Assembly (NCBI GenBank): GCA_035048485.1
Contig: CM068587.1
Coordinates: forward strand, 55,780,288-55,844,287
Reading direction: 5' to 3'
DNA length: 64,000 bases
Origin: Pteria penguin
Taxonomy: Eukaryota > Mollusca > Bivalvia > Pterioida > Pteriidae
The notes beneath the pieces were generated by a model. That model searched no databases. It saw only the letters and a program-made list of their open reading frames with translations, and was not told the DNA's origin. Below, piece after piece: positions 41,201 to 60,974 of this stretch (the stretch's first letter is position 1; each line of letters opens with the position of its first letter). The translations under genes and the position numbers were made by a program.

Positions 41201-42964
41201 CGGTATAAAGAGACCCTCGTACTGTTGTCTGATTGCCAGGGGGAACCAGTTCTCATTGGTAATCTTATCTTGACGGGAAAAAAAGTTAACGATATAAAGA
41301 TAGCCTCGTACTGTTGTTTGATTATCAGGGGGAACCAGTTCTCATTGGCAATGGTATAAAGAGATCGTCCCGCTGTTGTCTGATTGCCAGAAGGAACCAG
41401 TTCTCATTGTTAATGTAAAGATGATGGATAAACCCAAACCACAAGTCCAAAAATCATGAAACCAGAGGACATACAAAATCAGTGAAAATGAAAAACAAAT
41501 GGAAAATAACAAAGTATGTCTACTTGAAGAGCATATGTGAACCCCTGTGATGAAGTGAGATCAGGTGCCCGGTAATCTTATCTTGACGAGCAAAAGGTAA
41601 CAATATAAAGAGACACTCGCACTGTTGTCTGATTGCCAGGGGAAACCAGTTCTCATTTGTAACACTTCTTTACTAGTGAAAGGTAAAGGTTCAACATACC
41701 TGACTATACTTTGTATGACAATATGTGATTATCTAGTTGGTTCGTTACTGCTTGATTGGTTGGTTAATTGCGGCTTAATAATTGCAGTAATAACGCAACA
41801 TGAAAGCTGGAGATAATTAACTCTGTGGAGATAGCGAGAAAATTGGGGGGGGGGATTTCAAACGATATAAACCATCATTAAAAATATCATTATCGCCAGC
41901 AATGAATATTTATATGAAATGTAATTGCATTAACGTATAAAACTCTCACTGGCTGTCAAATGAAAGTTTTGATCGAAATTTGTTGTATAAACTTTAACTA
42001 CATTTTCAGGGTATTCATTTGCATGTATTATTAGTGCAAAGTGTCTACATGTTTTGTGAGTTACAACGTTTTAACTGAAATGTTTGATTTTTGTTAACAT
42101 TATTTATAATTATCAATTCAACTGACTTAGCCTGTTTACATATTTCTTCTCATCTGATTTAGGAATTACAGCGAAGGTTGCAAAGCCAAAGAAATGTTGC
42201 CGCCATGCCTCATTCCATACCTGTTTCTCATGGGACTCATGATTGCTTTTTGTTCCTATTTTCGTATAGTTCAATACTTATTTGCCATCATTTATTGTTT
42301 TACTCCCTCTTAGGTCTTCATGGTGGAAGTAGTTGGTCACACAGGAGATGACTTCCACCAGTTCTAATTTAAGGAACGACATCGCTCAATTCTAGCCTGC
42401 AGAGTCCATGTCCAGTTAATGCGTTACTGGAAACGCCAGAGGTACCGGTTATTTTCGTATTCTTAATGCATTTATTGTATGTTTACATCATTTATAAACT
42501 TTTTCTTTTTTTCTGACAGTTGCTTGATTGACGGAGTGAATGGACATTTGGCCAACATTTTCTACACTGCAGTTCCCCTCCTGATTGTCTTCGTCAACTC
42601 CGTCCTCTACATTCTCACATGGTGCAAAATCAAGTCAGAGTCTACAAGAATAAAGAATACATTGGGCGGGAAGGCAATAACAGCCAGGGCTTCTATTACT
42701 GCGGCTAAAACTATGAGTTTGTTCGTCGCTGTGTTTTTTATTCAATGGAGCTCTTCATCTGTCTATTCTATGTGGAAGATGTTTGATTTATATGTACCAT
42801 CTGCAGTTTTCCAACTCACTACATCTTTATCGAACATCGGTGGCATTCTTAATGGTGTAGTATATATTATAATTAAACGAAGAAAAGCAAAACGTAAAAC
42901 GAAAGCACCAAAAGTTCCCAATGAATCAAGCACAGTAGAGATGGATGAGATGAATAAATTTTAG
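38214..42964 (+). CDS. Seven-transmembrane G-protein-coupled receptor, cAMP-receptor-like family (tentative)
   Basis: Two exons, 38214-38767 and 42520-42964 (332 residues), with GTGAGT donor and TTCTGACAG acceptor, phase 2. Seven hydrophobic segments are clear: TM1 LTALTCIFISLICAVAVIIS, TM2 around VYLAICDGLFNLAHS, TM3 IEFILAQSILVLIIAIS, TM4 IKLIVIVFGIPLVAGAF, TM5 LANIFYTAVPLLIVFVNSVL, TM6 TMSLFVAVFFIQWSSSS, TM7 TTSLSNIGGILNGVVYIII. Cysteines before TM3 (PELC) and in the second outer loop (FCLID) could form the usual disulphide. There is no rhodopsin-type DRY. The pattern resembles the Dicty_CAR-like receptors of invertebrates; the ligand is unknown. The N-terminus has an NAT glycosylation site. 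The 3.75-kb intron contains two tandem arrays and the start of an inverted duplication. Confidence 0.85.
39008..39560 (+). repeat. Tandem array, unit about 100 bases
   Basis: Five to six units with GAGCACGATCCATGGTGGAG and CTGACTGTAGGAGGCTTTA. The inverted copy is at 63655-63890. Confidence 0.88.
40375..41420 (+). repeat. Higher-order tandem array, 239-bp period
   Basis: Monomers of 60-90 bases with GTTGTCTGATTGCCAG and CAGTTCTCATTGG form a 239-base super-unit repeated from 40598, 40837 and 41076. Each monomer includes GGTATAAAGA. Confidence 0.9.
41420..41577 (+). repeat. Dispersed repeat R1, truncated copy
   Basis: Starts AATGTAAAGATGATGGATAA; same sequence at 53479 and 57827. It interrupts the tandem array and is absent from the second arm. 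Confidence 0.8.
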
Positions 42965-43489
42965 TAGTACTTACATTCAATATTATGATAAGCTATTTGG
43001 TGTTGAACTGTTCCTCCTGTCTGTATATTCTGTGCATTCCTAGCGGATGTGATTAGCTCAGCAGGAGATATTTACTTCTCTCAGGAACTTAATCTCTACT
43101 CTGATATTCATCATAGTACATTGTAGAAAGTGTTTTTTAACCGTGATTGATTGATTGATTGGTTTTTGTTTAACGTAACACCACGAATATTTCACGTATA
43201 TGGTGACGGCTATAACCGTGATAACACCGTGAATACCACTTCCATTTACTCTAGAATACATTTATTCCCCTAGACCTGTGCCTTCTCTAATGAATATCCT
43301 CCAAGACATCTACCTTCAATATTTATTCATTGGAATCTATATTTATATTTATTTTGCATAACTGTAACGCCTATATATTTTGTTTGGTTTTGGCAAATAA
43401 AGCTGAATAAACTTACATAAGACTATCTCATCCCATGAGAAGATGCAGAGGATACAGTTACACAGTAGAGTATTTGCTAGTACATGTGC

Positions 43490-43935
43490 ATGCAAATCCA
43501 ATAGTCAATACTTCTTGTACTGACCAAATAATCAGTTAACACTTTTTACCCCGACCATTTTAATTAGTCGACGACTCTTGCTTTGACCAGATAAACTAGA
43601 CGTCCCCGTTTGCCCTGACCAGGTAAATTAGTTGACACATCTTACCCTGACCAGGTAAATTAATTGACATCTCTTTGCTCTGACCAAGTTGATTAGTCGA
43701 TACATCATGCCATGACCTTTTGCCATGAAAAAAGTACTAATCGACACTCCTTGTCCCCACCAGGTAAGTAATTCAGCACACCTAACTAGGTGCATTACCC
43801 AACTCCTGATGACTAGACCAGGTAAATTAGTCAACTTTGCTTGCCCTGACAAGATCTACTGGTCAACAACTCCTGCCTTGATGATGATACTAGTCGACAC
43901 TTCTTGTGAGAACCAATAGCTCTTGCCCCGAACAG
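43490..43935 (+). repeat. Degenerate 30-bp tandem repeat downstream of the receptor
   Basis: Units like TGACCAGGTAAATTAGTCGA followed by CACTCTTGCC. Inverted counterpart at 60290-60660. Confidence 0.8.
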
Positions 43936-43969
43936 GTACACTGGCCGTCATCTATTGCCATGAAGATTG

Positions 43970-44140
43970 ATCGATTATTGTTTTACTTCACTCCTACCGT
44001 GACACGGGACCTCGATTTTTACTGTCTCGCCCCCCCCCAAAAAAAACCCAGAATACCGGTGTGCCTACGGCGGGAATCGGACCCGGGACCTTTCGGTCAT
44101 AAGTAGAGCACCTCACTCACTGGGTTACACCAGCTTTGCC
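43970..44140 (-). mobile_element. Family A SINE fragment
   Basis: Antisense core TACCGTGACACGGGACCTCG and tRNA-like end; body truncated. Another tail fragment lies at about 43140-43212. Confidence 0.65.
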
Positions 44141-45368
44141 CTGAAGAAATATACTGCTCAACACTTTTGCCTTCATCGAGTTCACTAATCATCACCTTTG
44201 CCCCGATCTGATATACTAGCCTTAACAATTAAGGTATAAAACCAAACTCTTATTGCCCTGACAGATACAACAATAGTGATCCTTTGCCCGTACCGAGTAT
44301 ACTAGCCAATACTTCCTGCCTGACAAGACAAACCAATCGCCATCTGTTGTATCGACCAACTACAAGGTAAGGATAAGTTTTTGTATACAAAACCATTAAG
44401 GTGCGTCAACTTATTAGTTAAGGAAATTTAGAGTTTCTGCACCATTTCAATAATAATAATATCTACAATTATGTACCAAACATCCAGCAGAACAAAATCT
44501 CATCTGTCAGTGGTGTAGCACTTTTACGCAAAAATGAAAATGAATACACAAAAAACTTGTAGATCTAGGACATAGGTCTATTATGAGCAATATTCTCATG
44601 TATTTGAATATATACAGTTCTTGTAAAATTTTACATTTCGCATTGTTGATATGGAATTGTTTATATCAAAATGCCAAAATAGCTGAGGTTTCGAGGAGTT
44701 TTCCTCCTCACCCGGACCCCTCTCCTTACCAGGGATTCTCCCTTGACCCACATGGGGAATTATGGCGGCCATAGAGCCTTTTTTTTGGGGGGGGTATTTT
44801 TTATTATTTTTTTTTTTATTATTTATTTATTTTTTTGAGGGGGGGGGGTATGGGGGTTGTTGGGTTGTTACTGTTTTTTGTTTTGTTTTTGCTTTTGAGT
44901 TTTTGTTTTTGGGGTTTTTTTCTTGTTTTTGTTTCTTTTTTTAATTTTGTGTTTTTTGAATACACAAAATTTTAATCTAGCTACGCCATTGTCATTTATC
45001 CTAAAATCAAGTACATGTGTACAACGGTTTAAAGCCGTAACCGAGTAATATATCGACATGACAAATATCGGTGAGAGGGGTTAACATGGTGGTTTATCGA
45101 TGCATTAAGGTGTAGGAGATTAAGGTCAACATAAGAGTTATCTATTTACATTAAGCCGGATGATGATAAATTCTTATATGAACTCTATGCACATGAAACA
45201 ACAATTGGTGGCGTGCTTGGCAGGCTGCGAGTTCAAGCCCAATCGGCTGCTCGTCCCAGGACCCGTGGCATGGTAAACATGGATGTCTGAAGACCCCTGG
45301 CATGGTAAACGTTGATGTCCGAGGACCCCTTCCACGATATACATTGATGTCCGAGGACTCCTGGCACG
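44141..45368. other. No gene; low-complexity G/T-rich block and short repeats
   Basis: T/G-rich 44778-44950. Tandem GGACCCCTGGCATGGTAAAC-type units at about 45258-45372. No coding signal. Confidence 0.6.
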
Positions 45369-45950
45369 GTTTCAATGCTCTGACTGTGATATTGCAATTT
45401 GTGGATGTATCTTATTTTGTTTAGTTAACAATGCGACAAGAGGACTCAATATCATAGTTGATTTAACGATTGCCGTACAAGTAGGAACAGACGTGAAAAA
45501 GTATGACTGGCCTGAGACTGAAATTCAAATTAGCAGATGTTAGATATTTTTAATTCTTCAGAGGTTGAATTCAGACTAAATAAAGGGGAGATTTCTATTA
45601 CCCACTCGAGATTGAAATTCAGACTTGACAAAGGTGAAAAGAATCTTTTATGAAAGAGTTGCTACAACTTCGTCTTAAAATCTTTTGGCACAATATTGCC
45701 GTGACAAGTTTGTTGCAGGTTAAAAAAAATGCAACGTACATGTATTTCGTTTGGTAGAATCTTCTATCGAGAGGGGTGAGGGTTGTAATTCCAATAACTC
45801 CCTTTACTTTGTCGATAGTATTCTACTATTGATTTTATCGTATGACAGCCGCTAAATCAACATTGATATTGAGGCCTCTTGTCGGACTGATAACTAAACA
45901 AAATTAGATATAGTCCACCAAATGCAATATCACGGTCAGGGCATTGAAAC
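45369..45950. mobile_element. MITE/foldback with about 100-base inverted ends
   Basis: GTTTCAATGCTCTGACTGTG (45369) pairs with the complement ending at 45950; similarity extends about 100 bases inward on both sides. Core unremarkable. Confidence 0.82.
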
Positions 45951-47167
45951 TAACAATACACAGACAAATCTAAGACAAAGGTCAGTTTACAATAAATTTA
46001 TTATTGCTCATTGTCAAACCAGGATCATATGATGGCGGTGCCTGGTTGTCGCATTGCTTGATAAGTTTGGACGTAGGAAGCGGACCATCAGGATGTTGGC
46101 TCCATTGATTAAAAGTAATGTCAGTTTTTTAATACTTATATAAACTTAATCTTAGGGTTAAAGCTATGCAAAAGTAATTGTGATATCAATGCTAAACTCT
46201 TCGAAAAAAAAAGTGAAGTTAAAGAGTTAGGGATATTTTCCATTGAAATTTATGGAAAATGGATGGGTACGGAGTCCATAAATAACGTTAGTGAATCAGA
46301 TGGCAAACACATACTTAAACAATTCAAAACCAATTAGAAATACATACAATGAAATAGTGTAATGTATGTCGTATTTGAAAAAGACAGTACTCACAGAGAT
46401 AATCCGTTTTCTGTTTAAGATAACAAGTTGTTTTACTACAACCCCAGCCCTATACGATAATTTGTCATAACAGATATGGCACTTGTTAAAAAAAGAAATT
46501 CATTATAAAATTCAAATTTTTCTACAAACAAACAGCTGATTTTTTGTCTTCTAATTAAAAATGTTTGTTCAAACGTTAATATAAGCCAATCAGATTAGGC
46601 GTTTCATGTAACGTTTTAATTACATTTTTCGATCAGAATTGTAAATTTACAAATAAGAGGGCACAACATTATTATGCAGTAAATATGATTTTGAGCCTTG
46701 GTTTGGAATAACCTGCCTTATTCGACGCACTGCAAGTCAATGATACCTCGGCTAAAAGTGAATCACACCCTAAACCACTACTGGTTGGTTCATATTAATA
46801 TAATACATTGACTGTTTATTATTATATCACTTCACGATTATGTCACGTATATGTCGACGGCATCTGTGTTTACTTCAGGAAACTTGACAGTGTTTGGAAT
46901 TCATTTCAAGCCATTTCTGTTTCATGTTGATCCTTGAATTTTCTCCATTATTATAATAAAAAGATACCTACTTACGATCAAGTTATAGATCTTTAATTAT
47001 TTACAAACCACAGACACAAGCAAAAGGCAAGATACCGTGTGGATGTGACACGGCTTCGTATAGATTTCTGTCCAAAATACGCACAAGTATCATTAAATAA
47101 AAATGTTTTGTCGAATTTTAAGCACACACCATACAGAAAAATAAGTATGCTGATTATTGTGTTTCAG
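45951..47167. other. Upstream region and likely 5' UTR/intron of the SLC46-like gene
   Basis: AT-rich, with a family A SINE tail fragment near 46815-46865. It ends in TTATTGTGTTTCAG, a good splice acceptor immediately before the chosen ATG, so an untranslated first exon probably lies here. Confidence 0.45.
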
Positions 47168-53392
<6,225 letters not shown>

Positions 53393-53478
53393 AATGAATA
53401 TCATTAATAAATAATCATTTCTTTCTGCCTGGAAGTGTATAACATTAACACTTAGTTGAAACTTCCATGGCACTGAAA

Positions 53479-53715
53479 TGTAAAGATGATGGATAAATCC
53501 AAACCATAAGTCCGAAAATCATGAAACCAGAGGACATACAAAATCAGTGAAAAATTAAAACCAAGTGCAAAATAACAAAATATATCTACTTGAAGAGCAT
53601 ATGTGAACCCCTATGATGGAGTGAGATCAGGTGCCCGGGGAGAGTGAGCATCTCCTGCTTGCTAGCAACACCCGTCACATATACTCGGTGGAAAGAGTCA
53701 AAATCGTATAAATTC
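53479..53715 (+). repeat. Dispersed repeat R1
   Basis: Full-length copy including GGTGCCCGGGGAGAGTGAGC and CTTGCTAGCAACACCCGTC. Starts about 90 bases after the SLC46-like stop. Confidence 0.85.
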
Positions 53716-53879
53716 CATATATATTTATAAGCTACTGCATGTGTTCGCGTAGTCTGATTTGGAAGATTGTCTTTAGATTTTCAACAAATCAACATTAGTC
53801 TAAGAGACATCAAATGTGAATGAAAAATATTCTTTGACTGTATCAATCGATATTTACAAGTTCTTTAATACGATGATGA

Positions 53880-54090
53880 ATATAATCATCTCACAAGTCT
53901 AAACATAATGCAATAGAAGGGCATACAAGATCAGCAAAAAGTAAAATACTGAGTAGCATTCAGTAAAAAACATTTAATATACCAGACAAACTAATGATTT
54001 TGGAAGAACCAGAGGTGGAATTAGCTGTGAATGAGGAGTAAGCATTCCCTGCTGACCGGCCACTACCGCTGTAATGCCATCTATCCATCT
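53880..54090 (+). repeat. Diverged R1-like repeat
   Basis: GGGCATACAAGATCAGCAAA and AAGCATTCCCTGCTGACCGG match R1 in order but with many changes. A similar remnant lies at about 59080-59230. Confidence 0.6.
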
Positions 54091-54177
54091 ATACATATGA
54101 TCTTCTCAATATTGGCTACTAGAATGCATTTAATTTATAGTCTGGATTTGAAATAACGATGAATGTTGTTTGCTAGG

Positions 54178-54291
54178 AATATATATATATATATATATAT
54201 ATATACAAGATCTATTTAAACATGTGAAGTACTTTTTTTCTTAATTGAAGCAGACGAAGCCATATGAACAATATATAATGTGTGTGTGTGT

Positions 54292-54349
<58 letters not shown>

Positions 54350-54960
54350 GTGTGTTTATATATTATATATATATATATTTATTTATTTATTTGTTTATTT
54401 AGTAGATGATTTGTTCGTGAGATGTAGTCGTGATTGATATAAGATTAATACTATGCCAAAGTTTATTTCTTGTTTATGTATTTGCATTCGGTGTTTTGGA
54501 GTATCTTTCTTGTTTGATATCACAACATCTTTCTGTGGCATCTTTAAGATATATTGCTTAGAAATTTCGACGTATGTAATGGACTTCTCTGAAGCAGTGT
54601 CATCATCTACCGTAATCGCGGCTTTTACTGTTTCAACAGAAACACAAAACACAACTGTCTACCGTCACACGTTACCGTGGTCTTTACTGTTTCAGGAGAA
54701 AGACAGAACACAACCGTCTACCGTCACACGTTACCGCGGTCTTCACTGTTTCAGCAGAAACACAGAGCGCAACCGTCTACCGTCACACGTTGCTTCAGCG
54801 TTTGCTATTTCAGCAAAAACAAAGAGCACAAGCATCTACCATTACACAGTAAATGTACCTCGGCCTTAACTTTCTCAACAGTAACACTAGTGTCACCTCG
54901 ACCTTTACTATTTCAGAGAACAAACATCTTCCGTCATATTTTACTTCCTCTTTATTGTCT
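54178..54960 (+). repeat. Microsatellites and 60-bp tandem repeats
   Basis: (AT)n 54178-54205, (GT)n 54282-54350, and four to five units with CACAACCGTCTACCGTCACA and TTTACTGTTTCAGCAGAAA at about 54610-54960. Confidence 0.8.
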
Positions 54961-56157
54961 TGAAAGAAACACATAACATAAGAGTGTCGCTGATTTTAAT
55001 CCAGATTAGATTCACTACATATGGTAATTAATGTAGCAGTTTCTGTGTGTTTTGTTTCGTATACTTTGTTTTCCATTTTAAGTCTTCTAAGACATAACCC
55101 TACAAGGACTTCTTACGTAGCAATTACACTTTTAGTTAGATGATTTACTGTCTTCGTCTTAAATCATATTGAAAGATCAATGCTTTTATATACAATTTAC
55201 AAACTGGAGATAACTGGCTTCGAAAAAATATTTGCTCAGCAGTCGAAAAGCTCCAAATAACTCATACAGAATTTCCTCCGGATTTGACTTCATCCATAGC
55301 CATCCAGATTGTCATTTTCTCTTAGAAGTTGCCACACTTGTCGTCATACCCGACGTAGACCAACATAGACTGTCAAACTATGTATACAGACGCATTATCT
55401 TAATAATAAAATTTGAATTAATAAAGAACTCTCATGCTTTTATCATTATACTTTTTTATTGAGAAATGAAAGCTATTTCATAAATACGTACACAGCACAT
55501 TAACAACTCAGTCAAAATGTCTTACCATAATATGACGTAAACTATACAGAAATATTCTACAAATAAGAATGGCATCTAAAAGACAAAGATATGTACAAAT
55601 GACTGTGTCTTATGATGACAAACATATGTCGATATCATAATACTTAATAAAGAAAAAAGAGGAGTTACCGGCTCAGCTATGTGGCAGAAGTCACCATGGA
55701 GCTATACAATACATGAATATAAATAATATAATAGAACATTTAACACATTACAAAAATATTTGATTGTAGTGCAATTACGATACCGACTTAGGACGGTCAT
55801 TTAATTTGACAAAAGCCAAACAAATGGTGTGGTTAACCGGTTTACGGGCCCACCTTCCCACTCACCGTAACAGCAGAACAATCAAAAGACGTACATTTAA
55901 AAATTTATAAATAATCCTCCATGTAAAGAACAAGGGTCAACAGGTATCGCATATTGAGAGGTCATAAAAATATAAACACGTAAGGTATTGTAAAACACAT
56001 AATGGTATAAAAATATATGCGACATCAACATGATAAACCGTGCTCTGCCAGTCTGAAAGCGAGCTAAGACCCTAGATATATAGGAGTCCCGACTAACAGT
56101 CAGAGGGGACGAGGTTCAGGACCATGTCTCCTCTGAAAGAGGTTTGGACAAGGCCCG
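54961..56157. other. 3' flank of a degenerate retroelement; no gene
   Basis: AT-rich; the part from about 55470 to 56157 directly follows the stop of the reverse-transcriptase remnant on the minus strand and probably includes its 3' UTR. Confidence 0.4.
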
Positions 56158-56890
56158 TCATATAGTCCCCATCGCCCTGTTAGTCAGCGTGCAACGTTCA
56201 AGTAAAAGTCTGCATAAGGCTGTAGAGGGGCCAAATACAAGACCTATAGTCTTTTTGATGATCTCAATATCATACTGTCTATTTAGGAGACGTTTGACTA
56301 TTTTATTACATGATAAAATAACGTTATCGGAGCCTTTTACTTTTCTTAGTTTATATACGAGATCACCGTAAAAATTAGGATGGGAAATTCCATTGGATAC
56401 ATACTGTTGAAGAGAAATATTTCCAAATTTAGATAGAAGTTCTGAATAAGATCTGAAGAATTTGCCGAATGTTTTTCTTAGCTTGTGATATCTGTAACCC
56501 TGAGTTAAAAGTTTAGTAGTAATTTGTAAATTTCGTTTATGAAAGTCCAAAACATCGGTGCAGCCTCTGACAAATCGAACTAATTGAGATATATAGATAC
56601 CATATGATGGGAGTCGAGGGACATCGCCATCCAAGTAAGGGAAATTTACAATAGGAGAACCAAAATCCTCACGTTTATCATAAATATTAGTATATATTAG
56701 GTTGTTGATAATTTTGATGTTTAAATCTAAGAAAGGTGTAGATTTATCTCAAGTATTAGCTTTATTCAATCTGAGCTCTGGTGGATATATTTCTGATATA
56801 AATTGTTCGAATTCAGGGTTGTCGATCACCAAAATGTCATCCAGATATCTGCAAGTATTATTAAATTTGTCAATGAGGTCAAAAAACTAT
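56158..56890 (-). pseudogene. Reverse-transcriptase fragment (Penelope-like type, tentative)
   Basis: Minus strand reads the RT palm motif RYLDDILVID near 56845, a stretch PPELRLNKANT then an in-frame stop (about 56750), followed by an open part with IYDKREDFGS, NFPYLDGDVPRLPSYGIYIS and a helical end. 5' truncated near 56890. This RT type is very common in marine invertebrate genomes. No endonuclease is visible. Confidence 0.75.
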
Positions 56891-57299
56891 AACAACTGTT
56901 GGTGTAACGTAATAAGTTCAAGAAATTGGAGAAACAGTCATGGATTACTGATATTCAATGATGAAGGACGGTGTCTGGGTGATATTCAACGGTGAAGGAA
57001 GGTAGCTGATGTGATATGCAATGATGAAGACAGATGTCTGGGAGGATATTCAGTGATAACAGAAGGTGTCAGGGAGAATATTAAATGATGAATGCTTGTA
57101 TGTGGTAGGATATTTAATGGTGAAAGTAGGGGTCTGGAAGGATATACAATAATGAAGGCAGGTGTCTTGGAGAATGCATAAGTCTAAGGGAGTAAATGTA
57201 TTTTGCTTGGTTGCCCAACCGGTAATGAAATGTCAGTCTACATATATGTAAAAACAGTTTCAATATGTTAAAACAGGAATTCATCTGATGCCATTTTAC

Positions 57300-57459
<160 letters not shown>

Positions 57460-57826
57460 AAAACACACAGTATACAGAGCAAACGTTTGAGTATTTACAA
57501 ATAGTGAATTAAGGAGTATAATTAACATCAATAATCAATCAAGTGATTTCCAGTTGTTTAAGTTGGGTATTCCAAAAGTTGTCAGAGCTAACAATGTAAA
57601 ATACGAAACGGATGCTCTGACCCTGCAAAATATATGAAAATCATAAGTGAGATCACGTGCTCTATGGAGTAATCGTCTCCCGTTTGACTAACTACACACA
57701 ACAAAATAACTATATTTAGTATTACTATTTTGAGAAACAAAGATCAACGTTTCGCTTTTCGAACGGGGGGTTTATACTTTTTTAAACTTTTTTTAAATAA
57801 AAGAGTTTCGGAGAAATTATATCAAT

Positions 57827-58080
57827 GTAAAGATGATGGATAAATCCAAACCACAAGTCCAAAAATCATGAAACCATAGGACATACAAAATCAGTGAAAA
57901 TGAAAAACAAATGGAAAATAACAAAATATGTCTACTTGAAGAGCATATGTGAACCCCTGTGATGGAGTGAGATCAGGTGCCCGGGGAGAGTGAGCATCTC
58001 CTGCTTGCTAGCAACACCCGTCACATATACCCCGTAGAAAGAGTCAAATCGTGTGAATTCCATATGTATCTATATATGGA
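57827..58080 (+). repeat. Dispersed repeat R1 next to RT remnant 2
   Basis: Nearly identical to the copies at 41420 and 53479. It lies just downstream of the RT reading frame on the minus strand, so R1 may be the 3' end of that retroelement. Confidence 0.8.
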
Positions 58081-58147
58081 GAAGTCGAAGTAGGTAACCT
58101 TCTAGTATAGAAGGTGTCAAATCTGTGTAAAGTGATCGGAATCGGTC

Positions 58148-58816
58148 TCAGTCCAGAATATCATTTAAAAGTCTGGATAACGAGATATCATATGGTGTAA
58201 TAAGAGTCTCGTAACGACCGTAGAACTTCCTCAGTGACGATGCTAGTCTAGCACATATATAACCCTGGTTGAGCAGCTTAACTGAAAGTCGCCTAGCCCT
58301 CAGAACAAAGTCATTGTAATTTGAACATGCTCTGGAATAACGTATTAACTGAGATATGAATACGCCGTATGCGGGCGATGATGGAATGTTGCTACTTATG
58401 AAAGGAAAGTTTGTGATAGCGAAATTGAAATCGTCACGTTTGTCATAGAGTGATGTGTTCAATTGACCATTAATGTCGAAAGGCAACATAATATCTAAAT
58501 ACGAAGTAGAATTACTAGTTTCTGTGGTTTCTTTGACCTCCAGTTCACTTGGATAGATGATGCTAAGGTAATCCGCGAATGAAGGATTATTAATTGAAAG
58601 CAAGTCATCTATATATCTGTAAGTAAAATTGAAGCCAAGAGCCAATTGTTTTTTTCCTTCCGAAAGCAAAGACTGAATGAACTCAGCTTCGTATGAATAA
58701 AGGAATATGTCAGCCAGAAGCGGAGCACAGTTAGTGCCCATTGGAATGCCGACAATTTGTTGAAAAACCTTACCTCCAAACACCACAAAAATGTTATCGA
58801 TAAGAAAGTTCAACAT
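58148..58816 (-). pseudogene. Reverse-transcriptase fragment, second type
   Basis: 222 open codons. Motifs: GIPMGTNCAPLLADIFLYSY (about residues 23-42), TYRYIDDLLSI (70-80 region), YLDIMLPFD, YDKRDDFNFAI and the C-terminal AYGVFISQLIRYSRAC. The catalytic IDD is intact, but the N-terminal fingers region and any nuclease are missing, so the copy is 5' truncated. Confidence 0.8.
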
Positions 58817-60127
58817 ATGAATGACAGCTGAAACAGATTATATTTCTTTCATAAGAATTGAATTGTGTGTTGTGATGTGATCATTCCTGTCTATTGCTAC
58901 GCTATTCAATGGGGATGTTGATTTGATAATAATTAATTTCAAAGCTACCAAGAGATATACGGTAGAAAAGTCGCAGCATTTTTGTGAAGATGATGTTTAA
59001 CGTTGTGATGAATAAGTATTCAATTATTAACTCACTAATATTTATGAAACATTCATGGAAATTAAACAATAGCAAAATACGAAAGTAGCTGGTGTCAAGT
59101 GACTATGGCACTAACAAAAACAGCAGACATCCACCAACCCCTGAAATTCAAAGGTGACGCCAGGTGCCCGGGAGGAGTGAACGTCTCCTGAATGGCTAGA
59201 CACACCCGCCATGAATGAGGATGCATACAAAGGAAAGAGAATTAACTCAGTACTGTATACATCAATGAATATTAATAAATATTCCCGTGCTTTATATTTA
59301 CTTTCTCTTGATCAGACATTTCCTTTTGTGATTTACAGAGGGGATATCCCGTTGTAATTGTTGCTTCTAGGTGACATTGGATTTTCTTATTTGAAAGCAT
59401 ATAAAATTCACTTACCTTTTCTAGTTTTCTTACTATAGTTCATTATTTTATAATCGAATACGTCATTTTGATTGCTTAATTTCTTTCTATATTGTATTAC
59501 GTAGTTTTAATCACTAAAATGTCATTGTGAATTTCTATGCACAATGCGATGACAGAGGTTGACTTGAGTTATCACTATTTTAAGATTGGTACGAATAACA
59601 AAATTCTGGTGTATGCTCATCTCAATACCTCGGAATAATGTCTATTCATCAATCAAAAACTTTTGTTTGCAAATAGATTGGATCTATGATACATTTGTGC
59701 TTAACAATGTGCTCATCAATTCACACAGGAATCCTGATATTCTACCACAGATATGGTGACGTGTAAAATAAAATTTCAGTGGTACAAATGGTAACAACAA
59801 ATGTCCTGCCATAAATAAACGAACAATATCGATGAACTGTCTAAGTGTATTATTTGTACTTCGATTACTAATGTATAGATTAAAATTTGATGATAAATCG
59901 TTCATAATCTCTCCCTTTTTTCCCCTTGTGAACAAGGCAGATTGATTTCATTTGCATTTCAGACCGTGGCTATATTAAACTTTTTCAAGAAAATTTATTT
60001 GCTTGTAGTTATCGTTAAAGTGCGATGTAATAAAAAAAAAATAATGAAAAATGAATGCTTTTAATGGACACATGAATCGCGGTATCAGTAATCAGAATAT
60101 TAATATCTGCAGTGAGGAAACTTTAAC
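58817..60127. other. No gene seen
   Basis: AT-rich intergenic DNA with one R1-like remnant (about 59080-59230). Confidence 0.5.
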
Positions 60128-60285
60128 TAAAGAGTAAGGTGGTGTGGCTTAGTGGATAAGGTGCTCGGCTCATGATCGAGAGGTCCCGGGTTCGACTGCC
60201 GCCTTGAGTGCACCCGTATTCTGTCTTTCGGGTGAGACAGTAAAAATTGAGGTCGTGTGTCAAAAGGTAAAAATTTGTAAGTGAC
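60128..60285 (+). mobile_element. Family A SINE, truncated at the inverted-arm boundary
   Basis: Head GGTGTGGCTTAGTGGATAAG, box B GGTTCGACTGCC, then the body stops abruptly at GTAAAAATTTGTAAGTG where the inverted arm begins. Confidence 0.8.
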
Positions 60286-60974
60286 TATTATATCTTGTCA
60301 GGGCAAGAAAAGTTGACTAATTTACATGGTCTAGTCATGAGGAGTTGGGTAATGCACCTAGTCAGGTGTGTTGAATTATTTACCTAGTAGGGGCAAGAGG
60401 TGTCGATTAGCACTTTTTTCATGTCAAAAGGTGTCAATTATTTACCTGGTCATGGCATGAAGTTTCGACTAATTTACCAGGGCAAGAGGTGTCTACTAAT
60501 TTTCCTGGTCAGGGTAAGAGTTGTCGACTATTTTATTTGGTCAGAGCAAGCGGAGGCGTTTAATTTATCTAGTCAAGGAGAGAGGCTTTGACTAATTAAC
60601 CTGGTTGGGGTAAAAAGTGTTAACTGATTATTTGGTCAGGACAAGAGGTATTGACTATTGCATTTACATGCACATGTGCTAGCAAATACACACTTGTGTA
60701 ACTGTATCCTCTGCATCTTGTCATGGGATGAGACAGTCTTATGTAAGTTTATGCAACTTTATTTGCCAAAATCAACAAGTTATATAGGCATTTTAGGTAT
60801 GCAAAACACTTTCTACGATGTACTATGATGAATATCAGAGTGGAGCCATAGTTCCTGGGAGAAGTAAACATCTTCTGCCGAGCTAATCACATCCGCTAGG
60901 AATGCACAGAATATACAGACAGGAAAAATAGTTCAACACCAAATAGCTTATCATAATATTGAATGTAAATACTA

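Larger units (their letters stand above)
39020..43850 (+). repeat. Inverted duplication, arm 1 (intact)
   Basis: From the array at 39.0 kb through the receptor's last exon and 3' flank to about 43.85 kb. Each landmark reappears in reverse complement and in reverse order at 60.29-63.89 kb. Confidence 0.85.

Noticed and set aside
39044..41273. Repetitive open frames of 65-125 codons, also at 61.3-63.9 kb
   Set aside because: They are read from tandem arrays in the receptor intron and its inverted copy; frames change between units and no domain is present.
47039..47167. N-terminal extension of the SLC46-like protein
   Set aside because: It would begin with GTG and is cut by a strong splice acceptor directly before an ATG.
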